This document shows, one piece after another, positions 1 to 11,411 of a stretch of 64,000 nt of DNA. The translations under genes and the position numbers were made by a program. Position 1 is the first letter of the stretch, and every line of letters begins with the position of its first letter. This DNA comes from Metarhizium brunneum (lineage: Eukaryota > Ascomycota > Sordariomycetes > Hypocreales > Clavicipitaceae). The stretch covers positions 5,518,001 through 5,582,000 of the forward strand of contig NC_089422.1 in assembly GCF_013426205.1 (NCBI RefSeq). The letters run 5' to 3'. The notes below the pieces were generated by a model. That model worked only from the letters and a program-made list of their open reading frames with translations, did not search any database and was not told the DNA's origin.

Positions 1-315
1 GTTCCTCCCTTGTTCTCTTGCACCTCGATTTGGACCACAAGTCAACACTACTCTTGTACGTGTAGAATTTCTTCATATCCCCTAAAAGCATTCACGACAA
101 CAGGCTCCACGAATTTGACCCATGAAAACACCAAATTCTCCCCCAGCACGGCCCTGTTTATCACGAGCACCCCTAGTTGTCCCAATATTAACTTTCCAAG
201 CAGGAGCCTGAATCACCAGCACCGGCCCCAGCCTGCACATTCCCACATCGCGTCAAGACCTTGACAGTAGCAACGTGCGTGTATAGAGCTGCCTGCTTTC
301 CTAAGCAATATCAAC
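1..315. other. left-edge intergenic stretch
   Basis: No supportable gene. An 84-codon open frame on the plus strand is low complexity and resembles no family I know. This is probably the 5' leader and promoter of the Myb-like gene that starts at 316. Confidence 0.5.
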
Positions 316-1385
316 ATGGCCTTTTATGAATGGGGACCCAACCAGGTACGTCTTGATCTCCTCGGCTTTCATTTCCAGCACTAATAAAATGTAGAGCTTC
401 AACGAAGAATTCTTTACTCTGAGCCAGGACAAACTTCACTATGAGTCCGTCAATGAGGAATCACCTCTGGAGGAAACAATAAACGCGCCGTCAATCCCTC
501 CCCCCATGATGAACTACCACCATAACGGGTTTCCTTTTACACCCCCCCCTGAAGCCCTTCCTGACCTCCATGATGGCATCCCTTTCAGCAATGAGGCTTA
601 CGGCTGGAATCCCTATCCCCTCTACGGGTTCGGTTTTCTCAATGCAAGCACGGCAATGCCAGCCGAGCAAGTATACCGCATGGCACCAAGTATTGTTCCC
701 GCGACACACACAACATACAATGCGGTTCCTATGCCTTATTTTGGCATGGATCCCCTCGGCGGCAGTTACCTTGGAGCACGCTCCTTCTCACCGGCCTCAA
801 GCACGGAAACTACCCTTGCGGCCGGTAGCATCTCTACAGCCACAGTGTCCCCTCCCCCGGCGAACCCAGACCAAGGGAATCATACCCCGGCCTCGGCTGC
901 CTACGCCGAAGCCAGCCGGCCACATGCTGCCAGCGAGGCTCCAGTAGACCCTCTGCCGCCGGTTGAGTCTTCTGCTGCCCGTCGAGCAGAAGAAGACCGC
1001 ATCTTGATGGAATGCAGAAGACTGGGCATGCCCTACGCGGCCATCCAGAAGAAGCTCGGGTCAAAGTTGGCAGAGTCAACTCTACGCGGTCGCGTCAGAC
1101 AGTTCACCTTGCCCCCTAGGGATCGCGAAAGGAAACCAGCCTGGTCGGATAAAGATGTACGCCTCTGTGTGCCAAGCGCTCCGTGTACCTTGTCGTGCTC
1201 TAACGTGCTGGTGCTAGATTGAACTTTTGAAAAGAGCCGTCCCGCTCTATCGAAAGCCCGGCGGCAGGCCAAAGGTCTTCTGGGAACAAGTCGGCCGGTA
1301 CATTCAAGACCATGGGGGGTCTCGCAAGTTCTCTGGCAAGACTTGCCATGCGAAATACAAAGAGGTGACGGGACGGGATTACTAA
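316..1385 (+). CDS. Myb/SANT-like DNA-binding protein
   Basis: Three exons: 316-345, 395-1156 and 1218-1385. Both introns are GT..AG and the phases match, giving 319 aa. The N-terminal half is rich in Pro, Tyr, Ser and Ala and looks disordered. From about residue 210 there is a helix-turn-helix-like segment (ECRRLGMPYAAIQKKLGSKL, then STLRGR), followed by a charged linker. The SANT/Myb-like segment starts at AWSDKD and continues across the second intron (IELLKRAVP, then WEQVGRYI, then KTCHAKYKEV). This two-module layout is known from fungal Myb-like proteins of unknown target, so a nuclear regulator is likely. Without the third exon the Myb segment would be cut in half. The ATG at 316 was chosen because it is followed by a ten-codon exon with a clean donor; an ATG at 506 is the fallback. 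Confidence 0.8.
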
Positions 1386-1660
1386 TACCGGAAGCAAGAG
1401 AGGCCTCTCGACACGATGAGGGCACGTATCAAATTTCTTTTGTTCTTGGCTAGGAAGTTGTTTTTGTTTGGCCCACGGCTAGTTTTGTACACTTGATGTA
1501 AAGTAACGCCGCCGGAAGGCAAGGCGTCGAGGCTAATATCCACCGCATTATATAACATCGCTTGGTGACAGTATATCCACGGCACTGGTTTCACACCAGC
1601 CCAGACGCAAGATACAAGATGCAAGACAGCCAATCTACCGCGTACTCACACCGCCCTCTC

Positions 1661-2693
1661 CTAGACTTGTCCCGGCAGCCCAATCTTCCCCAGCACATCC
1701 GCCAGACAGCCAGGATTCGCCCGCAGCGCCTCCCACTCGTCCTCGCTCCTGACCAGCGCCGTGCCAGCCAGCACCGTCCCGTTGAGCGCGAGCCGGCCCA
1801 CGTCCTGCCCCCCCCGGCCGCAGACCGCCGCGCCCTCCGCCAGCCTCGGGCAAATCACGAGCCGGTTCCTCGTCACGGCCATGTTGTAGCTCATCTCGCC
1901 CTCACGCGGCGCCCGCTCGCCGACGGCCCTGCGCGCCCGCCCGCACAAACGCACATACGCGCCGTGTACATCGGCGCCCGACATGCCCGGCGCTATGGGC
2001 TCCGAGAACACCGCAAACGGCGCCTGCTCGAGACGCCCCCCGTCGTGCGCCAAGACGTCCCACGGCGCGTGGCCGTCGTCGTCTCCTGACACCAGCCCGT
2101 CGCGCATCCTGGCAATGGGGAGCAGCTGGATGTGCCTGTGGGGCTGGCTGGCGCCCGAGTGCTCGCCGCTGTTGAAGAAGGCGAACAGCCCTTCGCCGTC
2201 GGCCCGCGCGAATGCCTCTATGCACGCGAGCGTGGCCTCCAGGTCGGCCTCTTCCAGCGCGTCGGTCTGCTGCTTGAACTCCTTTGTGGCGAGGATGAAG
2301 TGCTCTGGTACTATGGCGAACTTGTTGAGCACCAGGTAGTGCGATGGGCCGACGTCGGCAATGTACAGTGCCGGCGGGGGGTTGGCAAACGGATCAGACG
2401 GCTGGTTGGGGGACGGTGACGCATCTTGCTGCGGTGGTGGTTTGGGCTTGCTGGCGAGTGCTGGCGAGAAGCGGAGTTGGAACTTGGGGCTCGTCGTTTA
2501 TGTTAGCATTTGGCGGATGCGGGAGCTGTTTGATGGTGAGGTGGAAACCGGGCGGGCTCACGGGGACCGAGTTGACGGGTAGGACGGTGACCTTTGTCGG
2601 GAAGTAATGCAGGTCGCCTCCCGAGAGGGCCTTTGCAAACGTGGTCTTGACGAGTGACGGGAGGTTGGATGGTGCGCTGAGTGCGCGGGCCAT
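1661..2693 (-). CDS. APA2: Ap4A phosphorylase (ATP adenylyltransferase)
   Basis: Two exons on the minus strand, 2562-2693 and 1661-2482, joined in phase 0 (donor gtgagc, branch-like gctaac, acceptor caag) to give 317 aa, the usual length of fungal Apa1/Apa2. The join creates the family segment FQLRFSPALASKPK, which neither reading frame alone contains. Further on are IADVGPSHYLVLNKF, FAFFNSGEHSGASQPH and the HIT-like catalytic HRHIQLLPI. Enzymes of this family split diadenosine 5',5'''-P1,P4-tetraphosphate phosphorolytically into ATP and ADP, in the cytosol and nucleus, keeping Ap4A low. The C-terminus (LADVLGKIGLPGQV) is complete. The locus is GC-rich and the opposite strand is open over long stretches, which explains antisense frames. 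Confidence 0.93.
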
Positions 2694-3004
2694 TGTGGTA
2701 AAGGCGGAAATGAACGAATGGCGTATGAGTCCGAGGGTGAGAGACTGAGAGTGAAGCTGGCCGTGATGGTTTTAGGGCCGCCTTGTGCTGGTGGGGCTGC
2801 ACGTGTTTGGACTTGGTCTTGTTCGCATCACGACATCGTACATGTGTGCTTGGAGGAGTTCCAACGTTGAGCTTTTGTTTACGGTGATGATTGTCTATTA
2901 TTATTCTACTTGGTCTTGGTCTAGGTCGTTGGTTGTGGTTCGCGCCCTCACCCGCCAAGGGCTGCTTTGGCCACGCTTCATGCAACAAGTCCATCAGACT
3001 CTCC
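2694..3004. other. intergenic, promoter of Ap4A phosphorylase
   Basis: No gene seen. It holds the 5' flank of the Ap4A phosphorylase and the 3' flank of the FIT-family gene, both on the minus strand. Confidence 0.5.
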
Positions 3005-4050
3005 TTATACCCCGGGCAATCCAATTACTGCTCTCACAGCGGGTACGACCCGAGGAACAATATATACCAGATACACTCCGACAAGAGCCGTCAGTAGTCC
3101 GGTAAGCTGTCAATGGTTAGCCTCACCCAACTAGTCTTACAAAACTGTCGACGTACCTTCTCAAACCACGTATGGAAATAAATTGCCGTCATCAACAGCA
3201 TCCACAGATTCAAGCCCGCCACTCCAAGAGCCGTCCTTGTCCCAATTCCAAGGGCGTATCCTCCTCCTTGCCCGGCGGCCGTCTCAGCCTCGACATTGGC
3301 GCTCTTCACCGCCCCATCAGGCAAGACGATGCATCTCTCCTCGGCCAATCTGCTGCTCCATCTGCTTACCGCCCACCCAATCTCCTGAGCCAGGAAACAC
3401 GTACCCAGCACCAGCAGAAATACATGTCCCGAGATGTCATGTCCACCGTTCCACTTCCCGCCGGCTGCCTTGCATGCCACGGCGGTGAAGGCCTCGCCGA
3501 TATCAGCGCTGCCCTGCAGAACATCCCGCTCAGCCATGTCGCATTTCCCACCCGTCCACCTGAAGCCGCGGTCAATCATGGGCGGGCCGAAGCACCACTG
3601 CGTGACCAGGAACCACCACGCCGTGACAGCCGCCCAACGCAGCACCGCCCGTAGTCGTCGTGGCGTAATGTCCAGACCGCCGGCACCACCACTAGGGTGC
3701 GTAAACAGGAAGAAGTAGAATGCGAATGTAGTCCATCCCCAGCCGCGCTTCACAAAGACCACGTTGAAGATATTGGACTTGCGGGCAAAGTAGCTGGGCG
3801 CCGCGGAGGGGTCTTGCGAGTGCGACTGCGTCATGTGGTCGTAGTGCGCGGAACGGGTTTCGGGAGACAGGACAGAGAATAGAGTGCCGAAGACGAGGAC
3901 GAGAGGGAAGACGGCGAGTAGGAGGCGCTCGGTCGGCGTTGGGAGCAGAGGCGGGTTGCGAGGCGGCGACAAGTTCTGCGGTTGCCGCGCGGTTGAGCCC
4001 GTGGCGGTCGGTTCCATGGACGAGCCTGCGCTGCGCCGGGTCGTTACCAT
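3005..4050 (-). CDS. SCS3: FIT family ER membrane protein (Scs3-like)
   Basis: Two exons, 3157-4050 and 3005-3106, give 331 aa. The first exon continues open into the intron and stops at 3091; splicing at gtacgt..cattgacag instead adds LTGLLTALVGVYLVYIVP, a final membrane helix expected for this family. Several hydrophobic segments are visible: ERLLLAVFPLVLVFGTLFSV, TFAFYFFLF and WAAVTAWWFLV. The FIT signature GHDISGHVFLL and a second conserved His in YFHTWFEK are present; in FIT2-type proteins the two His residues belong to the lipid phosphatase-like active site. Known role: fatty acyl-CoA diphosphatase activity in the endoplasmic reticulum, lipid-droplet biogenesis and, in yeast, inositol-linked phospholipid synthesis. 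The start at 4050 (MVTTRRS) is preferred over 4194, whose extra 48 residues are arginine- and serine-rich without family resemblance. Confidence 0.9.
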
Positions 4051-5873
4051 GATGGTTGCAATGAAGCGAGTGCGGGTTAGGGAGAGAGGAGACAAGGTCA
4101 AAGGATGGAGCGCAACTTCATGGCGTGAAATGCAATCTCGGGTGCGGGATGGATTGCTCGCGCGATGAGAAGTGGAAGGCGGTGGAAGGCGCAAGATTGT
4201 TTAGAAGTCGGTGACGTATTCGACGCCAAGATCCGCCTGCATAATTGGGAACGCTGTGTGGCGCAGGGCCAGTTAACGCCACGAATCACTCGCCACGTTT
4301 AGAAATCTGAACTAGCCGCGTGAAAATGTTGAACCTCGCACGACGGCTGAGTCTGCACTTGCTGCTGGCCACTCTGTCGGTTCGGTGTAACAGCCATCTA
4401 TCCAGGGACGCTCGAGGCCATCGTTGGCCGCTTGTGGTCGCACCGGCGCCTTTACTATTCAAACTTGGTAGACAGCCAAGTCCGTGGATTGAGCAGACCG
4501 GCTCCCGGACTAGGCTTGAGGCATTGACAAGTCACTACGGTTACCTGGAAACCCTACCAGTTGACCTTTTGTGGTGAGAAAAGGCACAGAGATGGTCAAA
4601 ACGAAACCCTAGTCGAAAATTATACGATATCCCGTACTCCGAATCTAGATGCCGTGGCGGCAACAAGTGGGGAATCGCGGCTGTGGCGACATCATGATAA
4701 TGTCACCGCGGCCTTTCTTGGCTGTCTCTTCTGCAGGCGGCACGACGGCACGCGTATCAAGCCGCAAGCCGCCATCTCACCCGGCCGCCGTCGACAGATG
4801 TTAACCACACCCTCAACAAGCAACTCCTCCTATCAAGGCTCCCCACGTGTCGAGGTCGAGCAGAGAGTCAAACGCCCCGCGGTCGACTTCTTCTGAGGCC
4901 GGACCGTACTAGAGTTGCGGCCCGGTCGACAATGTCGACATGGAGGCATGTGAATCACGGGCGGCTGGCTAGATACCCTGCTAGCGTGATGATGTGGAAA
5001 CGCCATGGCGGCATGGACAAATCGAGCACGACAGTCGATATCTCTTCTTCACCGCGGTGTATATGAGGCGAAAGAACACAACACTGCAAGGACAGTTTCT
5101 CCTCGACGCATGTTCAAGTCTGACATGTATCGTCAAAGTACCGGACAGATTTGACAAAGCTTTCCTTGCTGTAATCTTTCTACGAGCTCCCTGAGAGCTG
5201 TCAAATGCTGCGAGTGGCCTTGTTCAGCCGAGCCCCCACTACTACTGGCAATTTATGACCGATCAGTTCATTACCCCGGACGCCCATACGGAGTACATAT
5301 GTACGTACATATCAACTGGTAGTCCCTGAAACCCCGGGAAAGAAGATTGCCTGGCTTCTGAATGTCGGGTAATTGTACGGAGTACTCCGTACTGATGTGG
5401 TGGGGAGCAAGAGTCAGTGGCCTCGTTTCCACCTCACGACGCATTAGAAGGCACCAAGTACCAGTACCTGGTGTATTATGAGCCGATCTAGGTGCTGTTA
5501 TCGCTCTACTGGACACGGGACTTCCAAGCACCTGGACTGACGTTGCCTGCGTCATGCATCCCAGTCTGACAGCCACCTCGAGCACTTGAACTCTGAAACC
5601 TCTCTTACATCCCCAAGCCGGTCACCGCCTGTCCAACCTTTTGTCGCCGGTGTTCTTGCTCAATGCCACCATGGGAATCTTGATTATCTAAAATCTTGCG
5701 ACATTCTCCGCGTAGTAATTCTAGCACGTGGCCATCTTGAAATGAATCTAGGTATAATACACCATCTGACAGGCATGCCACAGAAAACAAGACCCCCCAG
5801 AACTCGGGACCATTTCAAATACCTTGGGCCGAGATGCGGTTCTCACAGTCAAAGAATCGCCCGCATCATTATT
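4051..5873. other. 1.8 kb intergenic region
   Basis: No gene can be supported. Short open frames are present on both strands but have no family resemblance or codon signal. It contains two copies of a tacggagta motif near 5,288 and a perfect 18-bp palindrome at 5375-5392, plus an alternating acatatgtacgtacatat stretch near 5,295. Confidence 0.5.
5375..5392. repeat. 18-bp perfect palindrome built from the tacggagta motif
   Basis: gtacggagtactccgtac reads identically on both strands. Its half, tacggagta, recurs elsewhere in intergenic DNA of this window. Confidence 0.85.
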
Positions 5874-7715
5874 CTACTGAACGGATTCCGCCCCGATTTT
5901 ACGCTTGACCTTGACAGTAATCTCCCCTCTTGGATTGTCCATATTCTTACACTTGCTCGGATAACCGACGGTGCGAATGTGATGAATGCGGACGTGGTCT
6001 ATGGTCGTGTCGTAAAGTTCCATGTCAAAGGTGCTGACAAGCATCGCGATTGTCAAATAGAGCTCCGTATATGCCATCCTGCAGAAACGCACATGAGCCC
6101 TACCATCTCCGGCACATGCCGTGCAGCAATTGTACAAAATACTTACTGGAGGCCAATGCACTGCCTGCTGCCTTTGGTAAAGTTGACGAGATATTTACCG
6201 AGCGGGAAGCCGTCTTTGGCTGCTTGTATCCATCGATCGGGATTAAAGGAGTGCGGGTCGGGGTAGATTGTCGGATCAGTATGTACAAAGTACGACGACT
6301 GACTAACGGGGGTCTATACTCGGCATCAGACACTGTTGTTTCAGTGTAAAACATACAGAAATGTAAACCAGGAACTGCGTCTTACGCCCGGTGGGATCGT
6401 GAATCCGTTGTACTGCAGTGATTCATGGGCCGCCACGCGGGGAAGGCAGGCAACGACGCCGAATGACAGGCGCAAACTCTCGTGGACGACACCGCTCTAA
6501 AGCATCATTCATCGTAAACAGGTATCCTAGGTCTCTGTACCAGGAGCTGGCCCAGGCTTACCAGGTAGGGAAGCAGCTCGAGGTCGGACGAGGAGTACCC
6601 CCGGCCGGGGGCCAAGACGACGGAGCTCAATTCTTTGCGTATCCTGCGCACGTGTGTCTGGTCATCTAGGAGGTAGAACATGCCGACGCTAAGGGCCCTC
6701 GAGGTAGTTTCTGTGCCGGCGAACACGATGACGTTTCCCTCGTCCAGCAACCGGTCAATGTCCCTCTCCGCAGGCGGGATCTTGGTATCTATGAGAGCCG
6801 ACATGATGACCGAGCCCGACTCCACGCCGTCCTTTGTCTCGGAGGCGGCGAGAATCTTGCGCCTCATTTCTTCCCGCACCACGAGAAACTCTGCAAACGG
6901 CGGTAGTATCGCGCGGATGATGCATACTGGCGTCATCTGCATCACGGGCAGCAGCCAGGGGACGAATCGTGTGAAATTGGAAATATGGACCAGACCTAGT
7001 ATAGCTTCAGTGACGGCGTTCTTGTAGTCCGGGATATCAAGATAGTTGAAGTGCTCCCCGTAGAACCGCTGCGTGATGATGTCTGCGGTGAGCGACGAGA
7101 AAGCCCAGTCGAGGGGCACCGTTGCTCCCGTGTCGGCGGCAGATTCGAGCCGTTGGCAGAGCCTGGCGATGCGCTCCGAGATGAGCGGCTCCGTGGCGAC
7201 GACGGCGCGCTTGGAGAAGAAGGGGTTGAGGTAGTTTCGCCGCGCGCGGTGTTGGTGGTGATCAGTCGTTGCGAGAAGCGACGACGGCACGGCGGCGAAG
7301 GGACCGACGGCCGAATCGGCCTTGTTGACGATTCGGCCGCCCCCGGCGTAGATGTTGCTGTAGTAGCTGGAGTCGCGTATGTGCAGCTCGTGTGCGTTGA
7401 TGCGAACGATTGGCCCTGACATGAGGAGGCGGATGTTAGTTTGTAGGACGGGGATGCTGGCTGTAGGGCTTTGGAACTACCGTATTTGTCGTGCATCTTG
7501 CCGATTTCCCAGAGAAACTGGCCGTCTTGAACGACGTCGTACCAGAATTCGTGAAACGGTCCCAGAACCGCCAGCTTGGGGCCGGGGAAGTGTCTCAACG
7601 GGTGCAGGTACAAGTTGTATAGGCATGTGCAAATGTAGATGCATGTGCTTATCGCCAGACCAGCCCAGAGTAGAGAGCTCAACTCCATCTGTCCACTAGT
7701 GAATATACCGAGCAT
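5874..7715 (-). CDS. cytochrome P450 monooxygenase
   Basis: Five exons on the minus strand: 7481-7715, 6562-7415, 6386-6496, 6147-6298 and 5874-6078, giving 518 aa, a normal fungal P450 length. Residues about 12-35 form the N-terminal membrane anchor, followed by the hinge [10 protein letters not shown]. The I-helix shows FAGTETTSR, the K-helix ExxR is HESLRLS, the PERW-like segment is FNPDRW and the heme loop is [11 protein letters not shown] with the axial Cys. The gene therefore looks active. The N-terminal [16 protein letters not shown] resembles the large fungal group around trichodiene oxygenase-like P450s, but the substrate cannot be read. The third intron is the weakest join: TIPPG runs straight into SSYFVHTD, about four residues shorter than family members. 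No backbone synthase for a secondary metabolite lies nearby. Confidence 0.88.
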
Positions 7716-9109
7716 GGCGAGGATTGTTTCTCAGATGGCTTAACTTGAGCCTGGAGAACTGAGCGGCGGATACACATCGTCGTTGGGAAAATTGCCAGCA
7801 TTTGTAGTTTCCCAACTCATGCCTCTGGTGCACTTATGCAATGCCCACCAGATTTCATTGAACTGCATGTAGGTGCCAGTCTGATGCAACATGCGAACTG
7901 CTGTCTGCCTTGTTTATTGCAGATGTGTGCAGGCGGCCCTGAAAGAGTCCCAGTCACTACATATGTAGCGACGACCACGTCACAGGCTCCGATACATATC
8001 CATGCTCTCTCCCGCCCGGGTTGAATCCCGATACAGAAGAGTGTGACGTGGCGTTTGTGGCTGGCAATCTGGTGCGTGGTAGTTTTCACAAACTGGTACG
8101 CACGAGGATATTATTATCTCTTTTCTGCATCGATTGGTGTCACGACGGGGACGCAACGTGGTCAACTTGACGTATGTCTTAGAAAACGTACATCTACAAC
8201 AGGTATATGCAATAGTACAATGATACAAGAAGGAACGATAGGAACATTACACAAGTCTTGAGTCGACGTTTGAATCCATGACACACTCGAGTGTTGAATC
8301 AATGTATTCCCGCCCCAGCCCGTTCTGCGCCCGTCCCAGTAGGATTGTTGCAGGGTCCAAGGACGGCATTTGTCCTGGTTTGTCTGATGCTGCATACGGT
8401 GAGGAGTAGCCCGTACACCGCAACATGGCAAGAAATGTGATTAATCCCTTTGTGACCAAGTTCTGCCGCAAAAGCAAAAATTCCCTTTCTAGTTGGCGTT
8501 GACTCATGCGACCGTGACACCTAGCCCCCGGTCCGGTCATGATCATAAAGCATTAGCCGTTCAACATGTTTTCTTACATACTACTTGACAGAAGATATAT
8601 ACAACTCCAGTCTCCAAATCAAGTGCATCTCTGTCCCGCGTGGATTGCGTTCCACTCTATGGATTCCATCAGCCGACAACCTTGACCACATGCTGCACCA
8701 TAAGCGAACTGAGTGGGTAGAGCATGATTGGTACCTACGAATCGAATAACAGTGGACTAGTCCTCGATTAAGTCAACCTGGCCACGGATTCGGCCAAGGG
8801 AAGATGGATAGAGCGGCAAGGCGGGAGTAGTAAGTAGACACGAGTCTTGATGGCACAGCGTGGTTACAAGGTGCCTGCGTCCTTTGCTGGCTTTAGAAGA
8901 AAGTACCCGCGGAAGTTGCACATTGACGTACTTTGAGAACTGCAGTGTAGCAAAACTCTAACACTTGTTTGGGGAATGATAGAAGAATAGCCTTCTTGGA
9001 GAAGTGTGACGAGAGTCACGAGACTAAGAAGCCCTATCAGTCAAGGACTTGAAGCGGACTCGTACGGGAATAAGGTTAATGCAGGGCCCAACAACTTGGT
9101 CGACTCCTG
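7716..9109. other. intergenic region upstream of the P450
   Basis: No gene supported. Short open frames on both strands lack any recognisable family. The right end, from about 8,980, grades into degenerate repeat sequence. Confidence 0.45.
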
Positions 9110-9603
9110 TTACACGGTTGGCTCACAACAAAGGGCGTTGGGCTAACAAAGGTTACACAACAACAAAGGCAAAGGTCACGAGCCCCGAAGTCGCTCTTAA
9201 GCGAGGGCTGCCTCAGACATAAGCCCTCACTGACTGTTACACGGATGACACGTTGCCATGAAGGCACGGGCCGAACCTTGAACCCGACAATAGTTACACA
9301 AGGGCTCTGATCACGAGACCTAGGGCAAGGTCCCTCACCGCTTCTTAATATAAATAAAGGTCTTCTGCCCTCAGGGCCCCAAGGGAAACCGAGGACTTTT
9401 GATATTAAAGCAAAGTATTAGCTGAATATGAACACTGTTCTAAGCCCCTAAACACAGGCCCTTGTCACACTGACTTCTTGTATTTATAGGGACCTTCTGC
9501 CCCTTTAGTTGTCGTGAAACCAAGGACATTGATATCCTAAAGTTAATTATTATAGTCTGAATAGAATACTTCGTTCCAAGCCCAGTTACCCTGCCCTTGA
9601 CAT
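9110..9603 (+). repeat. degenerate, partly tandem LTR-like repeat copies
   Basis: At least three overlapping partial copies of one element can be seen. Shared blocks are gttacac near copy starts, acaacaaag, ggtcacgag, ctgcctcag, ccctcac, cttcttgtatttatag (TATA-like), gaccttctgccc, aaaccaaggac and ttccaagcccag. The second and third copies begin near 9,325 and 9,470. A single related copy lies at 20055-20321 in the same orientation. The TATA-like box, the tgtt-type starts and the cttgtcaca ends suggest relics of LTRs. No retrotransposon coding sequence is nearby and no target-site duplication could be confirmed. Confidence 0.65.
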
Positions 9604-9934
9604 AGCTCCATCAAGAGGCAGGTTTCGACCAGAAACTACATGTAAGCGCACAAGGTCCGAAGGTTTTGCCAGAACAAACATGGAAGCGCCCTTGGCCAAA
9701 GACGCAAGAATTATGCCGTTGAGAAACGCTTGAGCTGCCAACGGGTAATGACTGGTCGATGTATGCACATTAAGCCCTTTCATTCGGCCGCGGACATGGG
9801 GAACTTGGAAGGAAGTTTGAATCAATTTCCTAACTAGTACTATCAGAACACATACGTCCTTCTCATGGTATTCCTGTCGCGGGTATTGCAAGACGATCCA
9901 GCCCATACCGAGTTGTATTGGAATCTCAGTCTCT

Positions 9935-11041
9935 TCAAGGCTTCTGCAACTGGTTGAGACCCCAAACTCTACCCAGGTTGGCCAGTTCAGAACCAACTTT
10001 CAGCTTCCTAAGCTCTTGTTGATCTATCTTCATTCCGTCCAGGTCACTGCCTATTGGATCGGCACTTGGATCGAAAATGATGGGATCGTCGACGGCAGTT
10101 CTGCGCAGCCACCTATTTGTAAGCTCCTCAAGACGATAGCCAAACCCTCCCCTTGCCGCAAATCCAAACTTTGCCTGGAATTTACCCGTCCCCGTGCGCT
10201 GCAGGAGAATTGCAACACGAAATTTCGGCGGCACCCCTGCATTGTCCTTCTTGTTTTGGATCAAATTCCACCAGACCCTATAAGCACACCCGTTTTGGTC
10301 GAAGTTTCTCCCTCCAAGACCCTGGTCAAAATATCGACGGCTGTAGGTCGACTCCCTCTCCTGGCCGAAAGAGACTTCGCCTGGCTTAACGCCAGCCACT
10401 TCGGGAGAAAGCTTGACTTCCAATTGAGTCTTTTTGCTCTCCTCTGAAGCCATATAATTGAACCTGACAGGTTCCTCGAAGGGTGCGTAAGCGATGACCG
10501 AAGGGCATGTTCCTCGGCTGAAACTTCCCGCAGCCTCAGCTTGCTCAGCTGGTGTTAGGTACTCGGAGAATTCAAAACTGGTGTCCACGGTTGAAAAACG
10601 AGCGCCTTCCTTTGTAATCATGATGGAATAGTCCACTATGATCAACGACGCTGGTTGTTTAGTCTGAATATCCATCGTCCCGTGGATGCATGTTCGTAGA
10701 AGGACCTGGATCTTGTAGGGGCTTGTGGGATTACGATCGGTTATCACCATCCGCTGAATCTGGTCCGTCGGTGTATTCTTCTGCCTGATCGTGCCTTCGT
10801 CCAACGAGGCTTCAAAGAGGTTGAGTGTCACGCCTGTTTCAAGCTGCCTCTGGTCCAGCATGTCGTTTCGTGGTGTCGAAAGACTTGGCATCGTTGATAC
10901 AAGTTCGTCGGCAAACCGTACAGAGAGTGTTAGCCGTGTAGACAAGCAGGGGAGTTGGGAGATGAGGATGTCCGCAGAAGCGATATTGCTTTTCTCATGC
11001 GGCTGATCCCCTGACTGAGGGGTTTTTCTCCGTGTTGTCAT
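9935..11041 (-). CDS. protein of unknown function, partner of divergent subtilase gene
   Basis: One uninterrupted frame of about 368 aa, starting at MTTRRKTPQSG. An upstream in-frame ATG at 11098 would add 19 residues, but a pyrimidine-rich cttgttttcag just before it suggests a 5' leader intron. I do not recognise a named domain. The protein alternates short hydrophobic beta-like strands (LIIVDYSIM, ARFSTVDTSFEFSE, PSVIAYAPFEEPVRF, PPKFRVAILLQR) with polar loops, so a beta-rich fold is likely. There is no signal peptide and no membrane segment. It is transcribed away from the ankyrin-subtilase gene over about 370 bp and lies in a block with an NLR, so a role in the same death or recognition system is possible but inferred only from position. 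Confidence 0.65.
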   Translation of the reverse strand: MTTRRKTPQSGDQPHEKSNIASADILISQLPCLSTRLTLSVRFADELVSTMPSLSTPRNDMLDQRQLETGVTLNLFEASLDEGTIRQKNTPTDQIQRMVITDRNPTSPYKIQVLLRTCIHGTMDIQTKQPASLIIVDYSIMITKEGARFSTVDTSFEFSEYLTPAEQAEAAGSFSRGTCPSVIAYAPFEEPVRFNYMASEESKKTQLEVKLSPEVAGVKPGEVSFGQERESTYSRRYFDQGLGGRNFDQNGCAYRVWWNLIQNKKDNAGVPPKFRVAILLQRTGTGKFQAKFGFAARGGFGYRLEELTNRWLRRTAVDDPIIFDPSADPIGSDLDGMKIDQQELRKLKVGSELANLGRVWGLNQLQKP

Positions 11042-11411
11042 CTTTGCCCAATTAGAAGCACATGTTGGTGTATGACAGTCATCCTGCACTGAAAACAAGA
11101 TTACGAGTAATACAAAACCATGTTTTACTGTAATTCTAATTGGCCTGCGCTGGTTCTTTCATACTGCAGGCCCTCATAGAAGGCTCCAGGCATCAGAATT
11201 CTTGCTGCCCAAAGATGCCTAAGGTATTGCACAGACACTACGATCAAGAAATAGAAAGGAGTTTTCGCCGACTACAATTCAGATCCAGTGTTCATACACC
11301 GTCCTTGCAGCACACCATCCCGCGGTTAGTGTCAATTGAGTCTCGTGGAACGCGCATTTTCTATCTCGACTTGTTGGCTTGTGTGAACATCCTCCCACGA
11401 GGTTGGGTAAG
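11042..11411. promoter_or_regulatory. shared divergent promoter, unknown protein and ankyrin-subtilase
   Basis: About 370 bp separate the two divergent start codons, so both promoters must lie here or in the leaders. No specific operator was recognised. The short distance is the basis for treating the two genes as a possible co-regulated pair. Confidence 0.5.

Noticed and set aside
1562..2089. 175-codon plus-strand open frame
   Set aside because: Antisense to the GC-rich Ap4A phosphorylase; Arg/Pro/His-rich composition typical of a shadow frame.
3091..3156. C-terminal 21 residues of an unspliced FIT-family frame
   Set aside because: They are intron read-through; the spliced end gives the expected last membrane helix.
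5586..6266. 226-codon plus-strand open frame
   Set aside because: It lies opposite the last exons of the P450, whose heme-binding loop and C-terminus are clear on the minus strand.
5874..7715. secondary-metabolite cluster around the P450
   Set aside because: No polyketide synthase, peptide synthetase or terpene cyclase in the flanking 10 kb.
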